In this document: piece by piece, positions 31,605 to 39,409 of the stretch
Layout of the letters: each line of letters begins with the position of its first letter
Position numbering within the stretch: the stretch's first letter is position 1
Source of the DNA: Acetatifactor sp.
GTDB lineage: Bacteria; Bacillota; Clostridia; Lachnospirales; Lachnospiraceae
Direction of reading: 5' to 3'
DNA length: 64,000 nucleotides
Assembly: GCA_029055435.1 (NCBI GenBank)
Contig: JAIDDH010000074.1
Span: 1-64,000 of the forward strand
Translations under genes and position numbers: made by a program
Notes under the pieces: model-generated
Databases searched by the model: none
What the model saw: the letters and a program-made list of their open reading frames with translations, nothing else
Told to the model about the DNA's origin: nothing

Positions 31605-33299
31605 ATGTCAATCAAAATCACAGCACTTTATGAAAGGCTCTCACGAGATGATGAAATGCAGGGCGAGAGCAACAGCATCAAAAACCAAAAAGAATACCTT
31701 GAGGACTTCGCAAGAAAGAACGGTTTCCGAAATATCCGACACTTTACGGACGACGGAGTAAGCGGCATCACATTCGAGCGTGAGGGATTCCAAAAAATGA
31801 TTGCCGAGGTTGAGGCGGGAAATGTTGATACGGTAATCGTGAAAGATATGAGCAGGTTCGGACGGAACTATCTGAAAGTCGGTTTTTACACAGAGATGTT
31901 GTTCCCCGAAAAAGGCGTGCGGTTTATCGCTATCAATAACGGAGTGGACAGCGAAACGCAGGGCGAGAATGATTTTACCCCGTTCCTCAACATCATGAAT
32001 GAGTGGTACGCAAAGGACACTTCCAAGAAAATCCGCACCATGTTCAAGGCGAAAATGCAGGAGGGGAAAAGAGTTTCCCCAAGTGTTCCCTACGGTTATC
32101 TCCGTGATCCGCATGACAAGCAGCACCTAATCATTGATGAAGAACCCGCAAAGGTTGTCAGACGGATATATCAGATGACGGTTGAGGGGCATGGAAAACG
32201 TGACATAGCAAGGGCACTGACAGCGGATAAGATACTCATTCCTGCCGCTTATGCAGCGGAGCATTGCCCCGAAAATAATCACAGTCATGGATATGCCAAT
32301 CCCTATGAATGGTCTTGCACCGCAATAAGTTATATCCTTGAAAAGCAGGAATACATGGGGCATACTGTTTTAGGCAAGACAGTGACGGATAATTTCAAGA
32401 CCAAAAAGCGCAGGAAAGCAAAACCCGAAGAACTGATGATATTCAAGAACACCCATGACGCAATTGTTGACGAGGAAACATGGAACAATGCGCAAAGGTT
32501 AAAGAGGACTGTCCGCAGGGAAGTCAAGAATGGAACTTATAAGAACCGTCTGACAGGCTTGCTCTATTGTGCCGATTGCGGGGCAAAACTAACCTACCGC
32601 AGTCCCAACGCAACGCACCGTCCCGACGGAAAGACTTATGACAGCGACAATGCCTTTATATGCGGCAGTTACCGCAGTCTGCACCGAGATTGCACCATGC
32701 ACTATATCAAGGTGTCAGTGGTTGAGGAACTAGTAAAAAAGGCAATCCATACCGTCAGCAGTTTCGCCATAGAAAACGAGGAAGAATTTATAAGGCGTTT
32801 GGAGGTGCTTTCAGACTTCCAAGTGGAAACAGCCATAAAGGAAAATAGAAAGGCTCTTTCCACCTCTGAAAGGCGTGTAAAGGAACTTGACGAACTTATC
32901 AGAAAACTCTACGAGGGCAACGCAACGGGGAAGATACCCGACAAGCATTTTGAAAGGCTCTTAGCGGAATATGACAGCGAACAGGGCGAGCTGGAGGGCA
33001 GGATAGAGGAAATCAGAAACAGCATTGCAGAATATGAGAGGAACACCGTCCGCACCGACAAATTCATGGAGGTTGTGAGGAAATACCAAGACTGCGAAGA
33101 AATCACAACGCCAATGCTCAACGAGTTTATCGAGAAGATTGTCGTGCATGAGGCGGACAAAAGCGGAGGCAGGCTGAACAGGAAACAGAAAGTTGACATT
33201 TATTTTAACTTTGTCGGACAGATTGACTTATCCGAACCGATCACGCAGGAGGAAAGCACAGACAAGCCGAAAGGGAAGAAAAAGGCAAAAGTTTCATAG
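31605..33299 (+). CDS. large serine recombinase (resolvase domain, recombinase domain, zinc beta-ribbon, DUF4368-like C-terminus)
   Basis: ALYERLSRDDEMQGESNSIKNQ catalytic region; CADCGAKLTYR zinc ribbon; coiled coil; C-terminal NRKQKVDIYFNFVGQIDL. Confidence 0.96.
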   Translation: MSIKITALYERLSRDDEMQGESNSIKNQKEYLEDFARKNGFRNIRHFTDDGVSGITFEREGFQKMIAEVEAGNVDTVIVKDMSRFGRNYLKVGFYTEMLFPEKGVRFIAINNGVDSETQGENDFTPFLNIMNEWYAKDTSKKIRTMFKAKMQEGKRVSPSVPYGYLRDPHDKQHLIIDEEPAKVVRRIYQMTVEGHGKRDIARALTADKILIPAAYAAEHCPENNHSHGYANPYEWSCTAISYILEKQEYMGHTVLGKTVTDNFKTKKRRKAKPEELMIFKNTHDAIVDEETWNNAQRLKRTVRREVKNGTYKNRLTGLLYCADCGAKLTYRSPNATHRPDGKTYDSDNAFICGSYRSLHRDCTMHYIKVSVVEELVKKAIHTVSSFAIENEEEFIRRLEVLSDFQVETAIKENRKALSTSERRVKELDELIRKLYEGNATGKIPDKHFERLLAEYDSEQGELEGRIEEIRNSIAEYERNTVRTDKFMEVVRKYQDCEEITTPMLNEFIEKIVVHEADKSGGRLNRKQKVDIYFNFVGQIDLSEPITQEESTDKPKGKKKAKVS

Positions 33300-33464
33300 G
33301 AAAAATGGGAAAGGCTATGACGGTAACGGTTATAGTCTTTTTTCTTGCAGTTATAGACGGGCAAAATGAAGTGAAAAAGTGTCAGCAGTAAAATATAGCA
33401 CTCAAGGCATTAAATGCGAAATTTGACCGCCACAGAGTGCTATAACGGTATCATGTGGGGCAGG

Positions 33465-33722
33465 CTATTCTTGAATGTCCAATCCTTCAAAGAAATCGTC
33501 ATAGGTGCAGTCATATATTTTGCGTAATTCCATGAGGACGCTAATCTTGATATTCAGTTCGCCGTTCTCATATTTTGCGTAAGTGGAGCGACCAATATCA
33601 CAGCCACGCTGCTGTAATAAAGCACAGAGTTTTTCTTGTGAAATATTGTGCTTTTCGCGGAGGGCTTTTAGATTGCTGCCGATGTTCCTATCTCTCCGTA
33701 ATTTCTGTTCCATTTGTATCAT
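33465..33722 (-). CDS. XRE family transcriptional regulator
   Basis: HTH: IGSNLKALREKHNISQEKLCALLQQRGCDIGRSTYAKYENGE. Confidence 0.9.
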   Translation of the reverse strand: MIQMEQKLRRDRNIGSNLKALREKHNISQEKLCALLQQRGCDIGRSTYAKYENGELNIKISVLMELRKIYDCTYDDFFEGLDIQE

Positions 33723-33858
33723 CCCTTCTTAGACCAATATTGAGGTCAATACCATTGTAAGAATTTTTCAGTAAAAATATTGTCCGTGATACTGGTCAGA
33801 ATGAAAAAGGAATGATAGAATAACATTTATAATACAAATTTAGAAATGTAGCAGAGGA

Positions 33859-34305
33859 TTGGGTGAAAATATGGAACTGGTCAGAACAGGGGCAAGAGAG
33901 GTCAAATTTTATTTAGACATAGCTTTCATTTCTCAATATGAACTTGATTTTGAAACATTTGAAAAGAGAAAGCCATTTACTGCAAAAATCGTTGATGATT
34001 TGCTGAACCTTGCAAATGAGAAATATGGGTTAGATTTTGATGAATATGACACGCCTAAAGCAGTCTATGTTGCAGAGGATCGTGTGGTAATGGTTTTTGA
34101 AAAAAGAAATCAGGATTACTTTGAAACAGAGGAAAATGAGGAACTGGAGATTATGAAAGGCATTAGAGAAATATTCCGTTTTCTGCCAGACGAAAGGATA
34201 TACTTTGAGAAAATGGAGATTGAGGAAAAAAGAAAGCTGTTAGAAGAAATAAGGAATGACGACAATATGACCTATATCAGAGAAAATTTTATGATGTACG
34301 ATTGA
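33859..34305 (+). CDS. hypothetical element-encoded protein
   Basis: 148-aa ORF with uninterrupted coding character. Confidence 0.6.
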   Translation: MGENMELVRTGAREVKFYLDIAFISQYELDFETFEKRKPFTAKIVDDLLNLANEKYGLDFDEYDTPKAVYVAEDRVVMVFEKRNQDYFETEENEELEIMKGIREIFRFLPDERIYFEKMEIEEKRKLLEEIRNDDNMTYIRENFMMYD

Positions 34306-34320
34306 CAAGGAGGTAAGGGA

Positions 34321-34578
34321 ATGGATTTTATTGCTGGTTTTTTCGGGTGGTTGATAATAGCTTATTTTGCATCAATTCCGTTTATATGGATATGGGTGTT
34401 CTATCATAAAATTAAATGCCGAAAAATAGAGGAATGTAGCAACAGAAAATGTAAGTATTGGCAACATTGTGAGCATAACTATGTCGAGCGTAAGAAAGAC
34501 GAGTTAGAGTTAAGAAAGCAGATGTTGTTACATAGTTTAGGATTAACGGAAGAAGATTTGGACAAAGAATATTCCTAA
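34321..34578 (+). CDS. small membrane-anchored protein with Cys cluster, hypothetical
   Basis: N-terminal TM; CRKIEECSNRKCKYWQHCEHNY; RBS aaggaggtaaggg. Confidence 0.65.
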   Translation: MDFIAGFFGWLIIAYFASIPFIWIWVFYHKIKCRKIEECSNRKCKYWQHCEHNYVERKKDELELRKQMLLHSLGLTEEDLDKEYS

Positions 34579-34608
34579 AAGGAATACGATACGGGGAGAG
34601 GGCATATA

Positions 34609-34682
34609 TTTACAGTCATTATGTGGAAGTATGTTTGCAATCATAAGTGGCATTATGTTTACATTCATTATTTGGCAGATAT
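34609..34682 (+). repeat. three imperfect ~24-25-bp direct repeats
   Basis: TTTACAGTCATTATGTGGAAGTATG / TTTGCAATCATAAGTGGCATTATG / TTTACATTCATTATTTGGCAGATAT in tandem; followed by 2x atatcaatccat. Confidence 0.6.
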
Positions 34683-34815
34683 ATCAATCCATCATATCAA
34701 TCCATTCTTAAGAAAAATTCATTGGAATTATGTATGCTCATATGATAAACTAATGAAGTTGCATAATTTAACAAATCAAAAAAGTTATAGTAATGACTTA
34801 CTGGGAGGTATGTAT

Positions 34816-35355
34816 ATGAGGAAGAATAAAAAGATAGTTATATTAACAGGTATTTTTCTAATGACCTTGAGTATTGTTGCTTGTGGGCAAGTAAAAGAAG
34901 ATGAATTTACTATAAATCAGCAGGAAAGCGATATACAAACTGTTGAGAGTACAGATTCAGAAATAAAAGGAGATGATACCGTAACCACAGAGGAATCTTC
35001 TGCAAATCAGCAGGAAAACAGCACACAGACGGTTGAGAGTATAAATCCAGACACATTTCCTGTTGGAGAATATCATGATGATATGGGTTCTCAGTTGATT
35101 ATCTCCAAGGTTGATGACAAAAACTATACTATAGAATACGGAATATACAAATTAATGTATACGGAAAATGCAGTTGGAAGTTATGATGTCAATACTGGAA
35201 TATTATCTTTTTCTGGAACAGATATCAGCACTGAAAGCACATTATCTGCGGACGTGACAATCCAAGGGAATAATCTGATAGTTACATTAACAAATTCTGA
35301 ATTTCCAGACTGTCCGACAGGAACAGTTTTTGAATTTGAACCTAGTCAACCATGA
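34816..35355 (+). CDS. lipoprotein, hypothetical
   Basis: Lipobox LSIVACGQ; internal repeat NQQES..QTVES / NQQEN..QTVES; start placed at ATG 34816. Confidence 0.7.
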   Translation: MRKNKKIVILTGIFLMTLSIVACGQVKEDEFTINQQESDIQTVESTDSEIKGDDTVTTEESSANQQENSTQTVESINPDTFPVGEYHDDMGSQLIISKVDDKNYTIEYGIYKLMYTENAVGSYDVNTGILSFSGTDISTESTLSADVTIQGNNLIVTLTNSEFPDCPTGTVFEFEPSQP

Positions 35356-35410
35356 TAAAAATATTTGGTTTCTATAAGGAATTGTAAAAAACTGAAAATT
35401 GTTTACCTTT

Positions 35411-35451
35411 AGGTAGCGATTATCTTAACAGAAAATCAGCTACCTTTTTTA
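35411..35451 (+). terminator. intrinsic terminator
   Basis: AGGTAGC ... GCTACCT followed by TTTTT. Confidence 0.7.
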
Positions 35452-35497
35452 TTACCAGTAACTATCAACTTATCACAGAAAGAATGAGGTATCGGAA

Positions 35498-35839
35498 ATG
35501 ATTGAGAACAAGCAGGAAGTCAGTAAAGATTTAGAAAAAGCATTACAGGCATTGGAGCAGGCAAAACAGCGTGTAGCAAACGAAAAGAAAAAACAGAACG
35601 AGAAGAAACGCAAAGCCGAGAACCACCACAAGTATATCATGGGTGGCATTATCGTGAAGTATTTCCCCGACTGTTACAACTTTGACGAGGACGAGTTGAA
35701 CCGTATATTATCAGTGGCATTACAGACAAAGGAGTGTCAGCAGATTATATCTAAAATCAAGTCGGAAAGCCGAGAAACCACTCCCCCACAATCCACTGTC
35801 CCCAATGCCGAAAATGAAAGCGAGGGCGATACGGAATGA
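35498..35839 (+). CDS. DUF3847-like protein
   Basis: NEKKRKAENHHKYIMGGIIVKYFPDCYNFDEDELNRIL; typical neighbour of MobA/MobL. Confidence 0.75.
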   Translation: MIENKQEVSKDLEKALQALEQAKQRVANEKKKQNEKKRKAENHHKYIMGGIIVKYFPDCYNFDEDELNRILSVALQTKECQQIISKIKSESRETTPPQSTVPNAENESEGDTE

Positions 35840-35876
35840 CGAGGGCAACGGAACTGAAAAGCCGAGGTAACGTATT

Positions 35877-36083
35877 CACCCCGTTTACGGGGTGCGCACA
35901 GATATACCACCAGAGGTGGTATGTGCGCTCTCCGAGGGGCAAGTTTCACTTGCATGGACTCTTGCAGAGGGCGTTGTCTGTCTTGCGACAGCCAAAAGGG
36001 GAAACGACAATTCCCCTTCGCAAGCTGCGCTTGCTACCCTTTAGTGAACTTTGCGTTCAGACAAAAGCCAAAGTGCGGCTTTT
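35877..36083 (+). repeat. array of eight consecutive stem-loops (candidate oriT structure or structured RNA)
   Basis: Stems read directly: 35877-35894, 35894-35928, 35939-35953, 35959-35969, 35978-35991, 35996-36018, 36020-36034, 36063-36083. Confidence 0.75.
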
Positions 36084-36103
36084 ATCTGCCCACAAAGTCT
36101 ATG

Positions 36104-36113
36104 AGTGCGCCCC
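36104..36113 (+). other. candidate oriT nick region
   Basis: ATGAGTGCGCCCCA resembles the RSF1010/pIP501/pGO1-type MOBQ nic consensus (TAAGTGCGCCCT); ~25 bp upstream of the relaxase start. Confidence 0.55.
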
Positions 36114-36136
36114 ACTACCCTGTCGGCAGAATGTAG

Positions 36137-37720
36137 GTGTTGTATATGGGTAGTGTCACGAAACAGGCAAGCACACGTTTTTCCATAGTCAAGCGGAGCA
36201 AGGGGCAGTCAGCGGTTGAGAAAGCGTCCTATATCAGCAGGAGCATTCTTGTGAGCGAATATGACGGGCAGACCTACCGCCCCAAATACCATGAAGATTT
36301 AGTACACAGTGAAATCTCTCTCCCACCCAATGCGCCCAAAGAATATGCAGACCGAGCCACCTTATGGAACGCTGTTGAACTGTCAGAGAAAGGGCAGAAA
36401 TCACAGCTTGCAAGAATGTTAAAAGCGTCACTCCCCAACGATTGGAGTTATGAGCTTGCGGAGGAAGTCGTGAGGGATTATGTGCAGCGGAATTTTGTTG
36501 ACAAGGGAATGTGTGCGGATTGGGCGATCCATGACAGCGAGAACGACAAAGGACAGCGTAATCTCCATATCCATGTTTTACTAACCATGCGCCCTATCAC
36601 TGAAAACGGGGAATGGGGAGCAAAGACCAAAAAGGTTTACATCTTTGATGAAAATGGGGAGCGTGTTCCCCTTATTGACAAAAAGACAGGTCAGCAGAAA
36701 GTGGATAATCGTAACCGCAAACAGTGGAAATGTCAGACCGTAGAAAGCACTGATTGGAACAGCCAAGAAAACGCCAAGATGTGGCGGAAAGATTTAGCCG
36801 ACACAATCAATGCCACCAATGAGCGGTTGGGGATTGATGTCCATTGGGAACACCGTTCTTTTAAGGAACAGGGAATAGATAAAGAGCCGACGATCCATAT
36901 CGGGGCAACTGCCAATGCTTTAGAGCGCAAGGGCATACAGACCGAGAGGGGAAACATTAATCGGGAAATCGTCAGGCGCAACATGATGTTGGAACAGGCA
37001 AAGGCAATGCTTGAACTTGCCAAGCAGGAAGTACAGAGCATACAGTATGCCAAGATTAGAAATGCGGCAGTCAGCGTGAAGAATGAAGTCCTTGAAATGA
37101 TTGCGAAAGTGGCGAAACGTAAAGGCAGACTTGATTTGCCGATTGTCAGCGGAAAGCACCTAAGAAAAATATCCGACAGAACCGCCTTGCAGTCAGCCGA
37201 CAATGCAGAGAAGTTTATCACCACAAGGAAGATAGACAGTTTTGAGAGCCTTGCGAAATTCACAGCAGATATGGAACAGAAATACGGACAGCTTGACAGC
37301 GTACATTTATCAAAGGGGCAGAAACTAAGCCGACTAAAGGAACTGTCAAAAATGTATGCCCTTTATGAGCCATACCGCACCACCTACAAAGAGAGCCAGT
37401 CACTAAAAGGAATTGCAAAAATGAAGTTTGACAAGGAACATAAAGAGAGCCTTGCCAAATATCCCGAAAAGCGTGAGCGGTTGCAGAACCTTTTGGAGCA
37501 GGGCGAGAAGATAACACCGAAACAGTGGAAAGCGGAAATACAATCCTTGCAAAGTGAGTATGACAGTATCAGCAGAGAAAAGTCAAGGACTGCCACAGAG
37601 TTAGCGTATGCCGAGGTAATCAGCTATAACAAGAAAAACCTTGAAAGGGAACTTCAGAACGAGAGCCGACAGCATAACAGGCAACAGAGCAGGACTAAGC
37701 GGAGGGAGGAAGAAATTTAA
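36137..37720 (+). CDS. MobA/MobL family relaxase
   Basis: SIVKRSKGQSAVEKASYISRS; HIHVLLTMRPI histidine motif; GTG 36137 or ATG 36146 start. Confidence 0.93.
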   Translation: MLYMGSVTKQASTRFSIVKRSKGQSAVEKASYISRSILVSEYDGQTYRPKYHEDLVHSEISLPPNAPKEYADRATLWNAVELSEKGQKSQLARMLKASLPNDWSYELAEEVVRDYVQRNFVDKGMCADWAIHDSENDKGQRNLHIHVLLTMRPITENGEWGAKTKKVYIFDENGERVPLIDKKTGQQKVDNRNRKQWKCQTVESTDWNSQENAKMWRKDLADTINATNERLGIDVHWEHRSFKEQGIDKEPTIHIGATANALERKGIQTERGNINREIVRRNMMLEQAKAMLELAKQEVQSIQYAKIRNAAVSVKNEVLEMIAKVAKRKGRLDLPIVSGKHLRKISDRTALQSADNAEKFITTRKIDSFESLAKFTADMEQKYGQLDSVHLSKGQKLSRLKELSKMYALYEPYRTTYKESQSLKGIAKMKFDKEHKESLAKYPEKRERLQNLLEQGEKITPKQWKAEIQSLQSEYDSISREKSRTATELAYAEVISYNKKNLERELQNESRQHNRQQSRTKRREEEI

Positions 37721-37800
37721 TGGAAATGTGATAGAAATATAAGCGTGATAGTGGTATTATATTAACGGCAGAAATAAAGAGTTTAGGAGATATTAGTAAA

Positions 37801-38565
37801 GTGAAAGATTGGTTTACAGTCGAAAAGATTGATACTGATACATTTGCAATCAGTGAGTATGGACATTGGGAGGAAACCCATTGTTATTTGCTATGTGGTA
37901 CTGAAAAGGCAGTTTTAATTGACACTGGTTTAGGAATTGCGAATATTAAAAAGATTATTGACAGTTTGACAACACTTCCCATTATGGTTATAACAACACA
38001 TATACATTGGGATCACATTGGAGGACATAAATATTTTGATAATATTGCGGTCTATGAAACAGAAAAAGATTGGTTGTCTGTCAAATTTCCGATACCATTA
38101 CAAGAAGTAAAGTACAATCTTATGTGCAAGCCCTGCGAATTTCCACCGAATTTTGATATAGCTAATTATCAAATTTTTCAGGGAATACCACAAAGGATTT
38201 TAGGGGACAGAGATTGCATAGATTTAGGAAATAGGAATTTGACTGTCATTCACACACCCGGACACTCTCCGGGGCATTGCTGTTTCTATGAGCCAGAAAG
38301 AAAGTATTTATTTTCGGGCGATTTAATATATAGCGGTTGCCTTGACGCTTTTTATCCAACAACCGACCCATTCCTTTTTTGGCAATCAGTTAAAAAAGTG
38401 AAATCTTTGGAGATAAAGCGACTTTTGCCTGCACACCATCAGCTTAATATTTCAGTTGGCATAATTGGGAGGATTGAGAAAGCCTTTAGCGAATTATCCG
38501 ACAAGGGATTGTTAATGCAGGGGGCTGGTATATACGATTTTGAAGATTTTCAAATTCATATTTGA
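37801..38565 (+). CDS. MBL-fold metallo-hydrolase
   Basis: THIHWDHIGGH, HTPGHSPGHCCFY, FSGDLIYSG motifs; GTG start. Confidence 0.93.
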   Translation: MKDWFTVEKIDTDTFAISEYGHWEETHCYLLCGTEKAVLIDTGLGIANIKKIIDSLTTLPIMVITTHIHWDHIGGHKYFDNIAVYETEKDWLSVKFPIPLQEVKYNLMCKPCEFPPNFDIANYQIFQGIPQRILGDRDCIDLGNRNLTVIHTPGHSPGHCCFYEPERKYLFSGDLIYSGCLDAFYPTTDPFLFWQSVKKVKSLEIKRLLPAHHQLNISVGIIGRIEKAFSELSDKGLLMQGAGIYDFEDFQIHI

Positions 38566-38615
38566 ATGAAAAACACTTTCACAGGTCAGAAAATTGATTG
38601 TTGGAGGAAAAGCAC

Positions 38616-39029
38616 ATGGAATATAAAGAAAATGCGTTACACTATGAGGATTATTGCAGGTTAAGGGAGAGTGTTGAGTGGTTGCTTTTTTCAAAAGAGC
38701 AGACCCAAAAAGCTCTTGACAATAGTCTGTACACAATAATTGCAGTTGATGATAATCAGACTGTTGGAATGGGACGATTGATTGGTGACGGAATGTACTA
38801 TATGATAGCTGATATTGTGGTACAGCCGAATTATCAGAGACAGGGTATTGGCAATAAAATTGTCAGTATGATAATTGAATATGTCGATAAGACAACACCA
38901 GTCGGCGGACGTTCCACTATACAGTTGATTGCAGAAAAAGGAAAAGAAACATTTTATGAGAAAATGGGATTTAAAATAATCCCACATGAATTTTGTGGTT
39001 CTGGTATGAGGAAAGTCATTCGTAAGTAA
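38616..39029 (+). CDS. GNAT family N-acetyltransferase
   Basis: VVQPNYQRQGIGNKIVSMIIEYV acetyl-CoA motif; C-terminal FYEKMGFK. Confidence 0.92.
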   Translation: MEYKENALHYEDYCRLRESVEWLLFSKEQTQKALDNSLYTIIAVDDNQTVGMGRLIGDGMYYMIADIVVQPNYQRQGIGNKIVSMIIEYVDKTTPVGGRSTIQLIAEKGKETFYEKMGFKIIPHEFCGSGMRKVIRK

Positions 39030-39090
39030 GATGTGATTTAACAGCTAACAATTATCACAATCACAACAGAATAAGTATCACAGCGTCAGA

Positions 39091-39123
39091 GCGTATAGAA
39101 AATCAGTCTATGCGCTTTTTTTC
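39091..39123 (+). terminator. intrinsic terminator
   Basis: GCGTATAGA-aaatcag-TCTATGCGC-TTTTTTT. Confidence 0.75.
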
Positions 39124-39140
39124 ATGTAAAGGAGCAGAGA

Positions 39141-39317
39141 ATGAAGAAAGCAGACAGCACCAAGAGGGCGCAGGAAAAGCGCAGGGGATTTACTAAGAAA
39201 ATAGGCAACACCACCTATGACGTATCATTTCATTACAGCCGACAGAGCAGGGAAAGCATGAACGATAAAATTATCCGTCTGATAGAAAACGATATGCAGG
39301 GCATGAAAAAGAACTGA
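39141..39317 (+). CDS. TnpW-like transposon-encoded small protein (58 aa, below the track cutoff)
   Basis: MKKADSTKRAQEKRRGFTKKIGNTTYDVSFHYSRQSRESMNDKIIRLIENDMQGMKKN; RBS aaaggagcagaga. Confidence 0.75.
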   Translation: MKKADSTKRAQEKRRGFTKKIGNTTYDVSFHYSRQSRESMNDKIIRLIENDMQGMKKN

Positions 39318-39409
39318 ATATGTGTATTGCGGGAGTGCTTGAAAACACTGGATTTTCGGGCATTTTTTAATATCTTTCATTATGTCCTTGACAAATCGTT
39401 CTGAAGGGG

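Larger units (their letters stand above)
31521..39406 (+). mobile_element. 7,886-bp mobilizable integrative element (large serine recombinase plus MobA/MobL; Tn4451-like organisation) inserted in a UvrA-like gene
   Basis: GGG at 31521-31523 and 39407-39409 flanks; removing 31521-39406 joins GAT GAG AAT | GGG ATG AAG CGG in frame. Imperfect terminal inverted repeats (AAGGACA...AAAGATAC/TT) inside both ends; encodes serine recombinase, relaxase and a TnpW-like protein. Confidence 0.9.

Noticed and set aside
35877-36083. CRISPR array possibility for the repeated stems
   Set aside because: The hairpins have different sequences and no constant repeat or uniform spacers; no cas genes are present.
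35836-36153. 105-aa ORF between DUF3847 and mobA
   Set aside because: Overlaps the hairpin array and the relaxase start; composition is explained by the stem-loop DNA, not by coding selection.
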